Below are positions 1 to 6,633 of a stretch of DNA of 20,241 bases, one piece after another; position 1 is the first letter of the stretch; every line of letters begins with the position of its first letter. The stretch spans positions 1 to 20,241 of the forward strand of contig JACORX010000327.1 of the NCBI GenBank assembly GCA_016179165.1. The letters are read 5' to 3'. The notes under the pieces were generated by a model. That model saw only the letters and a list, made by a program, of their open reading frames with translations, searched no databases and was not told the origin of the DNA. Origin of the DNA: Candidatus Rokuibacteriota bacterium. GTDB lineage: Bacteria > Methylomirabilota > Methylomirabilia > Rokubacteriales > CSP1-6. A program made the translations under genes and the position numbers.

Positions 1-434
1 GCGTAGAAGGCGACGAGCTTGAAGCCCTTCTTGTCGAGGACCGGGTCGTAGTACTTCCGGATGAAATCGCTGCCGTCGAGCGCCGCGTACACGTGCTGGT
101 AGTCACGGAAGATGTACGGCAGCTGGAACGCCGACATCTCCGGCACCAGAGTGGACAGCGGCGCGGTGGTGATCGGGCCGAAGTCGACGGTGCCCAGCTG
201 GATCTGCTGGGCGACTTCGCGCTCGCCGCCGAGGGCGCCGGAGTGGTGGTGGATCACCTTGAACTTGCCGCCCGTCAGCTCGCCGACCTTGTCGGCGAAT
301 TGCTGCGCCGCGAGGGCGGTCCCATGCTTCGGCGGGTTGACGTTGCCCATCACCAGGTCTTTCGCCTGGGCAAAAGCCGGCGCGGCCCCGGCAAGCAGCA
401 GCGTGGCACAAACGAGCAGTCTGAGAACGATCAT
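1..434 (-). CDS. dctP: TRAP transporter solute-binding protein, DctP family (3' end outside window)
   Basis: This is the N-terminal 144 residues of a periplasmic binding protein; the gene continues beyond the left edge. It begins with a signal peptide (about residues 1-23: MIVLRLL, a hydrophobic core, then APAFAQA), followed by a mature start LVMGNVNPPKHG. It carries the TRAP-family pattern in which a long helix (AAQQFADKVGELTGGKFKV) leads to a GGEREVAQQIQLGTVDFG segment and then LPYIFRDYQHVYAAL. By family knowledge such proteins capture organic acids and pass them to a DctQM membrane pair, which is not in view. The ATG at 434 shares the tetramer ATGA with the stop of the upstream flavin monooxygenase, and AAGGAGG lies 6 nt before it, so the two are translationally coupled. 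The substrate cannot be read from the sequence. Confidence 0.9.
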   Translation of the reverse strand, partial: MIVLRLLVCATLLLAGAAPAFAQAKDLVMGNVNPPKHGTALAAQQFADKVGELTGGKFKVIHHHSGALGGEREVAQQIQLGTVDFGPITTAPLSTLVPEMSAFQLPYIFRDYQHVYAALDGSDFIRKYYDPVLDKKGFKLVAFY

Positions 435-1543
435 GTACGGCCTCCTTGTTGGGTGTGGCTCGAGAATTTCGGCATCACGTCGGTCGCGAGCAGCTCCATG
501 GAGCGCTGCCAGAGCTTGGGCTGGTCCCAGTCGTGGCCGCCCATGAGGAGCGTGCCGAAGTGGCCGGTCTCTTCCCGCAGGGCCACCAGCCGGTCGAGCA
601 CGCGTCGCGGGCTGCCGGCGATGATCAGCGCGCGCTTGACCGTGTCCACGGTGACGTCCTCGTCGGGCACCTCGAGGTCCGGCTTGAGCATGAAGAGCGC
701 CTTGCGCCCCTTCGAGAAGCTGTGGTGGAAGAAGCGGTAGTAGAACGAGAGCCCGTTGTCGGGGTCGGCGAGGTAGTCTTCGGCCTCGGCATCGCTCTCG
801 GTGACGAGGACGCTGCGCGAGACGCGCCAGATGTCCGGGTCGGGGCGCCGTCCGGCCGCCTCGCATCCCTCGACGTACTTCTCCCAGTGGCCGCGGAGAT
901 AGCGCCGGTGGAAGAACTGCCCGGAGATCGGGATCCAGCCCCGCTCGCCCGCGGTCTTGGCGCTCGCGGAGTTGGGCGTGAGGAGGGACAGCGCGATGGG
1001 CGGGTGCGGCTTCTGGTAGGGGCGCGGGACGTATCCCACCTTGAACTCGGGCCAGATGCCCTGCGTCAGCGAGATCTTCCAGAAGCGGCCGTCGATCTCG
1101 TATGGCGGGTCCTGGGCCCAGAGCTTCAGCACGGTCTCGATGGACTCGATCACCATCTGGGGGCGCAGCTCCGCCTGGCCCACGTCGAACATCTCGAGGT
1201 CGCTGACGAGCCCGCCCGGCCCGATGCCCATGATGAAGCGCCCCCGGCAGAGGTGGTCGAACATGGCCGCGTGCGCCGCGACCGTCGCCGGGTGGAGCTG
1301 GGGCAGGTTGATGACGCCCGTGCCGAAGCGGATCTGCGTGGTGCGCGGGATGAGCGTGGCGAGGAAGATGAGCGGCGAGGTGATGCGCTCGGTCCAGGAG
1401 CTGAAGTGCTCGCCCACGAAGGCCTCGGTGAAGCCCAGGCGGTCGGCCAGGACGATCGCCTCCTGGTCCTCGGCGAGGATCGTCGCGTAGTCGCGGTCCG
1501 GGTGGTGCATGGGCATCGTGAACAGGCCGAGCTTGACGGTCAC
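431..1543 (-). CDS. LLM class flavin-dependent oxidoreductase (370 aa)
   Basis: A luciferase-like monooxygenase with a TIM-barrel fold, which uses reduced flavin (FMNH2 or F420, not decidable here) to oxidise a small organic substrate. Family signatures are the beta-1 strand KLGLFTMPMHH, the segment LADRLGFTEAFVGEHF (about residues 32-47), RFGTGVINLPQLHPATVAAH and GRFIMGIGPGG around 100-112, and a long C-terminal region ending near SMELLATDVMPKF. The length of 370 aa suits the larger limonene-monooxygenase/luciferase-alpha-like branch rather than the 300-aa F420 branch. The start is GTG at 1543 with GAGGAG 8 nt upstream. It is the first visible gene of a minus-strand operon with dctP. Pairing with a TRAP binding protein suggests it acts on a compound imported by that system; this is inference. 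Confidence 0.9.
   Translation of the reverse strand: MTVKLGLFTMPMHHPDRDYATILAEDQEAIVLADRLGFTEAFVGEHFSSWTERITSPLIFLATLIPRTTQIRFGTGVINLPQLHPATVAAHAAMFDHLCRGRFIMGIGPGGLVSDLEMFDVGQAELRPQMVIESIETVLKLWAQDPPYEIDGRFWKISLTQGIWPEFKVGYVPRPYQKPHPPIALSLLTPNSASAKTAGERGWIPISGQFFHRRYLRGHWEKYVEGCEAAGRRPDPDIWRVSRSVLVTESDAEAEDYLADPDNGLSFYYRFFHHSFSKGRKALFMLKPDLEVPDEDVTVDTVKRALIIAGSPRRVLDRLVALREETGHFGTLLMGGHDWDQPKLWQRSMELLATDVMPKFSSHTQQGGRT
441..447 (-). promoter_or_regulatory. Shine-Dalgarno site of dctP inside the end of the LLM gene
   Basis: On the minus strand AAGGAGG lies within the last codons of the monooxygenase gene, 6 nt before the dctP ATG. It fixes the dctP start and supports coupled translation across the ATGA overlap. 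Confidence 0.8.
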
Positions 1544-1667
1544 GGGGCGGCTCCTCTATCTGGGTTCCCGGGATGCTATCACATCAGCGGCGGGTGATCT
1601 TCGACAGTCCCGGCAGGCCCGTAGCGGAGTGGAGGCCGCCGAGCGATTTGGGGTAGGCTAGGGAGCG

Positions 1668-4600
1668 ATGGCCGCCGTGAGACTCTTCCGATGGGTCGCC
1701 GCCGCCGCTTTCGTCGCGGCGCCGGCGCTCCCTGCCGCCGGGAAGGCCCTCGTCGCCGACCCGTTCGTCTCCGTGGGCGACGAGCTGGCCGTCGGCAAGA
1801 ACCGGACCGGCGAGGCCTGCCGGCTCAAGCTCGTAGTTGTCCGAACCGATAGCGGGTTTCGGCGCTTCAGTCTCTACTGCGACGGCTGGACCCAGCCGAG
1901 CGGCGAGATCCGGACCTTCGGCGTCGCCAAGGGCTACACGCTCGACAAGCTCCTGACGGACAGCAGCTGGGAAAAGAACTTCTCCACTCGCCTCGGCGGC
2001 TGCGGCGCGGTCGAGGCGACCACGCTGGGCTCCGGCACGCCGGCGGCGCTGCGCGAGTGCCGGCGACGGGACGGCGGTTGGCGGGCGCTCGTCGTGGGGG
2101 CGGCCATCGACCGCCGCGGCTACGGCCTCGAGACCTTCCCGACCAACCTGCCCCTGCTGGAAGCCGCCGTCGAGGTGCTCGAGGGCAAGCGCCCCGCCAC
2201 CGAGGCGGCAGGCTCGAAGGGCTCGATCTCGGCCGTCATCCGCCGCGCCGAGGCCATGGTGGACGCCAGCGGTAAGCTCACCGGCGTCGCGGACGTGGGC
2301 GCGCGCGCCTTCTTCTTCCGTGTTGGGATGCTCCGCAACTGGGCGGGCGACTACCCAGGCTCAGAGACGGCCTTTCGCCGCGCGCTCGAGGTCGAGGAGC
2401 GCGTCGGCGGTCCCGACCAGCCGGCATCAGGGCGGACGTTGGCGGAGATCGCGCTCCAGGTCGGCTACCAGGGCGGCCGCTTCGAAGAAGCAGAGCAGCT
2501 CTACAACCGCGCCGAGCCGCTCGTCCAGAAGAGCCTCTCGTGGGCGGACCGGCCGTACTACCTGGCCTACCGGGCCAACACCGAGCGCGTGCACGGGCGG
2601 CCCACGGTCGCGCTGCCGCTGGCCGAGGAGGCGGTGCGGCTGCGCGACCAGCGCGAGATCCGGGTCGGAAACGAGCCCTCCGGGCTTGCGCATGCGCTCG
2701 TGTCGCTGGGCCGCGTACAGCTCGTTCTCAAGCGGCTCGACGAGGCGGAGCGAAGCGTGTCGCGGTCCCTCGACATCGTCCAGAAGCCGGGGCAGGACGC
2801 CGATTTCCGCGTCTGGTGGGCCGGCGAATCCCACGCGTGGCTGGGCCGGATCCACGTCGAGCAGAAGCGCTACCCTGACGCGCGCAAGCAGTTTGAGGCT
2901 GCGCTCGAGCGCCGGCGGCTCCTCTTCGGCGACTCGGTCACGGCCGCCGACGCCTACCGGGACCTGGGCGGGCTGTCTCGCGTCGAGGGCAACATGCCTG
3001 CGGCGCTCCAGGCCTTCAGGAAGGAAGCGGAGATCTACGCCGTGGACCCCGTCGCGCGGAGCCGCGTGCGTCCGCAGTGGCTGGTCCCGTACATGGACGC
3101 GCTGTTCGAGGCCGCCTCCGGCGACTCCGCCCAGCGCGACGCGCTCCATGCCGAGGCCTTCGCCGCCGCCCAGCTGCCGAGGGAGGGCGACACGGCGCGC
3201 GCCATCACCAACATGGCGGCCCGGCTCGACACCGCCGACCCCGCCCTGCGCGCCGTCGCGCGCGAGTACCAGGAGGCGCTCCGCGGGCGCGACACGGCGC
3301 GGCGCGAGCTGGCGCTCGTGACCCTGCTCCCCGCGGACAAGCGCGAGCCAGCGCGCGAGGCCGAGATCACGAAGGAGCTTCAGGCGGCGGAGGCGGCCGT
3401 GGCGAGCCGCGAGGGCAGGCTCCAGGCGGAGTTCCCGCGCTACGCTGGGCTGGTCGCGGCGCGGCCGCTGGCACTCAAGGAGCTGAGCGGGCTCCTGCGC
3501 CCCGGCGAAGCGCTGCTCTCGATCCTGACCACGCGGAACGCGACGTACGTGTTCCTCGTGCGCGACGGCAAGGTCCACGCCCACCGCGCCGCCATCAGCG
3601 CCGCGGCGCTCGACAAGAGCGTGCGCGACCTGCGCAAGGGGCTCGATCTCGCGGACGGCCAGCTCCGCGACTTCGACGTGGTGGCGGCGCACAAGCTCTA
3701 CGCCGACCTGATCACGCCGGTCTCGGCCCCGCTCCCCGGCGCCACACATTTGATCGTCGTGCCGTCGGGGCCGCTCCTCAGCCTCCCGCTCGGTCTTCTC
3801 GTCACCCAGCCGGTCCTGCCCCCGCAGCTGGCGGCCGCGCCAGAGAAGCGGGACTACCGGCCGGTGTCTTTCCTCGGCAAGCAGGTGCCCATCAGCGTCC
3901 TGCCCTCGATGGGCTCGCTCAAGAGCCTGCGCGCGGTGGCCGGCCGCTCGAAGGCGGCCCAGCCCTTCATCGGCTTCGGCGATCCCGCCTTCGGAGGCGC
4001 TCCGGGAGACACGCGCAGTCTCGCCGCGCTCGCGAAGCTGTGCCGGGAGGGCGCGGGGGTCGACGTCGAGCTCGTACGCGGTCTGCCGCGGCTTCGCGAG
4101 TCGGAGGGGGAGCTCCGCCAGATCGCGCAGGCGCTCAAGGCGCCGGAGTCGGACGTGATCCTGGGCGCTCAGGCGACCGAGAAACGGGTGCGCAGTACGG
4201 ATCTCTCCCAATACCGCGTTGTCGCCTTCGCGACCCACGGCCTCCTGCCGGGCGAGCTCAAGTGCAAGGGGGAGCCGGCGCTGGCGCTGACGCCGCCCGC
4301 GACGGGGAACGCCGACGAAGACGGGCTGCTCGACGCCGGCGAGGTCGCCCAGCTCAAGCTCGACGCCGACTGGGTCGTGCTCTCGGCCTGCAACACGGCA
4401 GCGCCCGACGGCGGGCTGGGCGGCCAGAGTCTCTCGGGGCTGGCGCGCGCCTTCTTCTACGCCGGCGCGCGGTCGCTCCTGGTCTCTCACTGGGCCGTGG
4501 CCTCCCAGCCCACCGTGGTGCTGACCACGAGCCTCTTCGAGGCCTACACGCGCGACGGCACCCTCGGCCGCGCAGCGGCGCTCCGCGCGGCCCAGGCCAG

Positions 4601-4679
4601 GCTCCTGGCCGATCAGGCCACCTCGCACCCGGCCCTTTGGGCGCCGTTCGTCCTGGTCGGGGACGGGGGCCAGCCGTAG
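1668..4679 (+). CDS. Exported TPR-CHAT domain protein (caspase-like peptidase fold, 1003 aa)
   Basis: A large protein with three parts. An N-terminal signal peptide spans about residues 1-25 (MAAVRLFRW, alanine-rich core, PAAGKA), followed by a domain of unknown type. A helical tetratricopeptide region lies at about 205-455, with pairs such as YPGSETAFRRALEVEERVGG, RFEEAEQLYNRAEPL and YPDARKQFEAALERRRLLFG. A C-terminal CHAT domain spans about 610-1000. The CHAT catalytic dyad is visible: His857 in FATHG and Cys908 in LSACNT, followed by LSGLARAFFYAGARSLLVSHWAV. CHAT proteins are clan CD (caspase/separase-like) peptidases. The signal peptide predicts an extracytoplasmic location, unlike CRISPR-linked TPR-CHAT. 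The start is supported by AGGGAG just upstream of the ATG. The corA-like gene begins 8 nt after its stop, so they are probably co-transcribed. Target and trigger are unknown. Confidence 0.88.
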   Translation: MAAVRLFRWVAAAAFVAAPALPAAGKALVADPFVSVGDELAVGKNRTGEACRLKLVVVRTDSGFRRFSLYCDGWTQPSGEIRTFGVAKGYTLDKLLTDSSWEKNFSTRLGGCGAVEATTLGSGTPAALRECRRRDGGWRALVVGAAIDRRGYGLETFPTNLPLLEAAVEVLEGKRPATEAAGSKGSISAVIRRAEAMVDASGKLTGVADVGARAFFFRVGMLRNWAGDYPGSETAFRRALEVEERVGGPDQPASGRTLAEIALQVGYQGGRFEEAEQLYNRAEPLVQKSLSWADRPYYLAYRANTERVHGRPTVALPLAEEAVRLRDQREIRVGNEPSGLAHALVSLGRVQLVLKRLDEAERSVSRSLDIVQKPGQDADFRVWWAGESHAWLGRIHVEQKRYPDARKQFEAALERRRLLFGDSVTAADAYRDLGGLSRVEGNMPAALQAFRKEAEIYAVDPVARSRVRPQWLVPYMDALFEAASGDSAQRDALHAEAFAAAQLPREGDTARAITNMAARLDTADPALRAVAREYQEALRGRDTARRELALVTLLPADKREPAREAEITKELQAAEAAVASREGRLQAEFPRYAGLVAARPLALKELSGLLRPGEALLSILTTRNATYVFLVRDGKVHAHRAAISAAALDKSVRDLRKGLDLADGQLRDFDVVAAHKLYADLITPVSAPLPGATHLIVVPSGPLLSLPLGLLVTQPVLPPQLAAAPEKRDYRPVSFLGKQVPISVLPSMGSLKSLRAVAGRSKAAQPFIGFGDPAFGGAPGDTRSLAALAKLCREGAGVDVELVRGLPRLRESEGELRQIAQALKAPESDVILGAQATEKRVRSTDLSQYRVVAFATHGLLPGELKCKGEPALALTPPATGNADEDGLLDAGEVAQLKLDADWVVLSACNTAAPDGGLGGQSLSGLARAFFYAGARSLLVSHWAVASQPTVVLTTSLFEAYTRDGTLGRAAALRAAQARLLADQATSHPALWAPFVLVGDGGQP

Positions 4680-4687
4680 CGTCCGCG

Positions 4688-5665
4688 ATGGAGGGCCTGG
4701 TCAACTCTGTCGCCTATGCCGAAGGCCGGCGCGTCGGCGACATCGCGATCCCGGACATCAGCGAGGTCCTCAAGCGGCCGGATGTCTTCGTGTGGGTCGG
4801 CCTCCACGACCCCTCGCCCGATCTGCTCCAGGAGATCCAGAAGGAGTTCGGGCTCCACGACCTGGCGGTCGAAGACGCCCAGCTCGCCCACCAGCGGCCC
4901 AAGCTCGAGCAGTACGGTGACTCGATCTTCGTCGTGCTGCGGCCCGCGATCCTGACAGCCGATCAGCAGCGCATCGAGCTCGGCGAAACGCATCTCTTCG
5001 TCGGACCTCGCTACGTCGTTTCCATCCGGCACGGAGAAACGCCCGGCTACGCGGCTGTCCGGACGCGGTGCGAGAGCACCCCGGCGCTCCTGGCCAAGGG
5101 ACCGGGCTTCGTGCTGTACGCCGTCATGGATTCCGTCGTGGACCACTACTTCCCGGTCCTCGACACCCTGGAAGATCAGCTCGAGAGCCTCGAGGACGAG
5201 ATCTTCGGCGAGACCTTCGACCGGAAGACGGTCCAGCGCATCTACGACCTCAAGCGCAACCTGGTCGAGATCAAGCGGGCCGTGTCGCCGCTCGTGGACG
5301 TCTGCAACCGGATCGTGCGCTTCGATATGCCGCTGGTCCACGAGGACACGCGGCCGTACTTCCGCGACGTCTACGACCACGCGATCCGGATCTACGAGCA
5401 CGTGGACACCCTGCGCGAGCTTCTGACGGGCGCCCTCGAGGCGCACCTGTCCCTGACCGCGGTGTCGCAGAATGACGCGATGAAGAAGCTCGCGGCGTGG
5501 GCGGCCATCATCGGCGTGCCCACCATGGTCGCCGGCGTGTACGGCATGAACTTCAAGTTCATGCCGGAGCTCGAGTGGCACTACGGATATCCCGTGGTCA
5601 TGGCCGGCCTGCTCGCCACCTGCGCCTACCTGTACTACCGGTTCAAGCGCTCCAGCTGGCTCTGA
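4688..5665 (+). CDS. corA: CorA-family magnesium/cobalt transporter (325 aa)
   Basis: A CorA/MIT-type divalent cation channel. The cytoplasmic N-terminal domain (about residues 1-200) contains DVFVWVGLHDPSPDLLQEIQ, FGLHDLAVEDAQ and QRPKLEQYGDSIFVVLR. A long pore helix is followed by two C-terminal membrane segments, about 266-285 and 298-318. The signature YGMNF (Gly286-Met287-Asn288) closes TM1 and forms the selectivity filter in the family. Length is normal, and the C-terminus is basic (RFKRSSWL), as usual. No good Shine-Dalgarno precedes the ATG at 4688. The reading frame stays open far upstream inside the CHAT gene, but only this ATG gives a normal CorA N-terminus. Translation is probably coupled to termination of the CHAT gene 8 nt earlier. 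Co-expression of CorA with an exported CHAT protein is unusual. Confidence 0.93.
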   Translation: MEGLVNSVAYAEGRRVGDIAIPDISEVLKRPDVFVWVGLHDPSPDLLQEIQKEFGLHDLAVEDAQLAHQRPKLEQYGDSIFVVLRPAILTADQQRIELGETHLFVGPRYVVSIRHGETPGYAAVRTRCESTPALLAKGPGFVLYAVMDSVVDHYFPVLDTLEDQLESLEDEIFGETFDRKTVQRIYDLKRNLVEIKRAVSPLVDVCNRIVRFDMPLVHEDTRPYFRDVYDHAIRIYEHVDTLRELLTGALEAHLSLTAVSQNDAMKKLAAWAAIIGVPTMVAGVYGMNFKFMPELEWHYGYPVVMAGLLATCAYLYYRFKRSSWL

Positions 5666-5708
5666 CCTCGTTGGACGGATTGCCCATTCTGGAGCTGGGA
5701 GTGGGGCT

Positions 5709-5804
5709 GGGGTCAGGTCTTGAAATACGACACCAGGTCTGGACCGATGATCGCTCGCCGCGGTCGGGTCTGGCTGGCAACGTATGAATTCAAGACCTGA
5801 CCCC
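5709..5804. repeat. Long-armed inverted repeat element (MITE- or REP-like)
   Basis: Two 16-base arms are perfect inverted copies: GGGGTCAGGTCTTGAA at 5709-5724 and TTCAAGACCTGACCCC at 5789-5804. The pairing continues inward to ATACG/CGTAT if a three-base TTC is allowed as an insertion in the right arm. The 64-base interior is GC-rich and codes for nothing recognisable, and it contains further CAGGTCTGG/GGGTCTGG echoes of the arm. It lies between corA and the cupin gene and could fold as a long hairpin terminating corA transcription. Equally, it could be the two ends of a small non-autonomous mobile element. No target-site duplication is obvious. Confidence 0.75.
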
Positions 5805-5914
5805 GATCCCCGATCCGCAGGCGCAGGGCGTTGGCTAACGCGCCGCTGAGCGGCAGCATAGGCGTCTTTTCTAGACACTCACAGTTCCATGACAACACCG
5901 AAAGGGAATTACGT

Positions 5915-6325
5915 ATGAACACTTCGATGCGATCTAGCCTGTTGGTCGCCGCTCTGGTCTTTAGTTTGCCATCGATGGCGCAAGCGCAGGGTACCGCAAG
6001 ACCCGACATGATCTTGAAGGAAGTCGTATCTGGCATGCCCAAAGGCGAAAGGCAGGAAGTGCGCGTCCTGACGGCAAGCCTCAAGCCGGGCGACAAGACC
6101 GTGTTCCATACGCACCGATTCCCGGTGACCGTGTTCATCTTGGAAGGTGCGTTCACGTTAGAGCTGGCGGGGCGTGCGCCGGTCGTCGTGAAGGCGGGCC
6201 AAGCATTCGTGGAACCGCCCAACGTAAAGATGACGGGCTACAACCGCAGCAGTACCGAGCCGCTTCGGGTGGTGATCTTCTATACGAGTGATCCAGATAC
6301 GCCCTTCCTTGACCCGATAAAGTAG
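5915..6325 (+). CDS. Exported cupin-domain protein (136 aa)
   Basis: A small single-domain cupin. The chosen ATG at 5915 gives MNTSMRSSLLVAALVF and a signal peptide ending at MAQAQG (about residue 24), with AAGGGA 8-10 nt upstream. A longer in-frame start at 5831 would bury the signal peptide and has no ribosome site. The cupin motif 1 is seen as PGDKTVFHTHRFPVTVFILEG, giving the His-X-His pair and then Glu-Gly, and motif 2 is replaced by AGQAFVEPPNVKMTGYNRSS. Metal binding is therefore plausible but reduced. Base composition is lower in GC than the neighbours (about 60% in 5941-6000 against about 75% in nearby genes) and codon use is relaxed, which suggests acquisition by transfer. It stands alone between an inverted repeat and a permease fragment. 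Function is unknown; it could be a small sensor or isomerase-like protein. Confidence 0.8.
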   Translation: MNTSMRSSLLVAALVFSLPSMAQAQGTARPDMILKEVVSGMPKGERQEVRVLTASLKPGDKTVFHTHRFPVTVFILEGAFTLELAGRAPVVVKAGQAFVEPPNVKMTGYNRSSTEPLRVVIFYTSDPDTPFLDPIK

Positions 6326-6352
6326 TTCGGTTTTGGCGAGAGCTCCGCGGGA

Positions 6353-6610
6353 TCAGCGGATGCCGGCGCGCATGAAGCTCTGGACGACCTGGCGCTGGAA
6401 GAGCAGGAAGGCGATCAGGAGAGGGCCGGAGGTCATGAGGGTCGCGGCGGTGATGATGGACCAGTCCACGCCCTGATCGCCCGACGAGAAGATCTGCAGC
6501 CCGACGGTCAGCGGGCGCGAGTTGACCGAGTTGGTGACGATGAGGGGCCAGAGGAAGTCGTTCCAGTGGTAGCTGACCGAGACGAGCCCGTAGGCGACGT
6601 AGTACGGAGA
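6353..6610 (-). pseudogene. 3' remnant of a carbohydrate ABC transporter permease (MalG/UgpE family)
   Basis: Read on the minus strand, this stretch encodes about 85 residues matching the C-terminus of a sugar ABC permease. It starts at PYYVAYGLVSVSYHW, continues NDFLWPLIVTNSVNSRPLTVGLQ, then a membrane segment LMTSGPLLIAFLLFQ, and ends with the very typical VQSFMRAGIR and stop. Intact family members are about 275-290 residues and begin with several membrane segments and the EAA loop; all of that is missing. Upstream homology stops near 6610, only about 24 bases from the stop codon of the VWA gene, so a deletion or rearrangement joined unrelated sequence here. There is no start codon or ribosome site of its own. 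It is a gene scar and is not expected to make a working permease. Confidence 0.82.
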
Positions 6611-6633
6611 TCGCCGACACGCGGGGGGTCCGG

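Noticed and set aside
2427..4628. A 733-codon open frame antisense to the CHAT gene
   Set aside because: Composition is rich in Arg, Gly and Glu with no domain, and the CHAT reading frame has clear motifs. It is a shadow frame.
1668..4679. TPR-CHAT as part of a type III-E CRISPR (gRAMP/Csx29) system
   Set aside because: No gRAMP, Csx30, Csx31 or RpoE-like partner and no array are present, and this protein has a signal peptide, unlike Csx29.
3077..4687. A long in-frame upstream extension of corA inside the CHAT gene
   Set aside because: The extension is low-complexity Arg/Ala/Gly sequence, and CorA has a normal N-terminus from ATG 4688.
5829..5870. CGTTGGCTAAC and a GC palindrome before the cupin gene, considered as an integron attC site
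   Set aside because: The core sites do not match GTTRRRY/RYYYAAC and there is no matching site on the 3' side of the gene, so a gene cassette is not supported.
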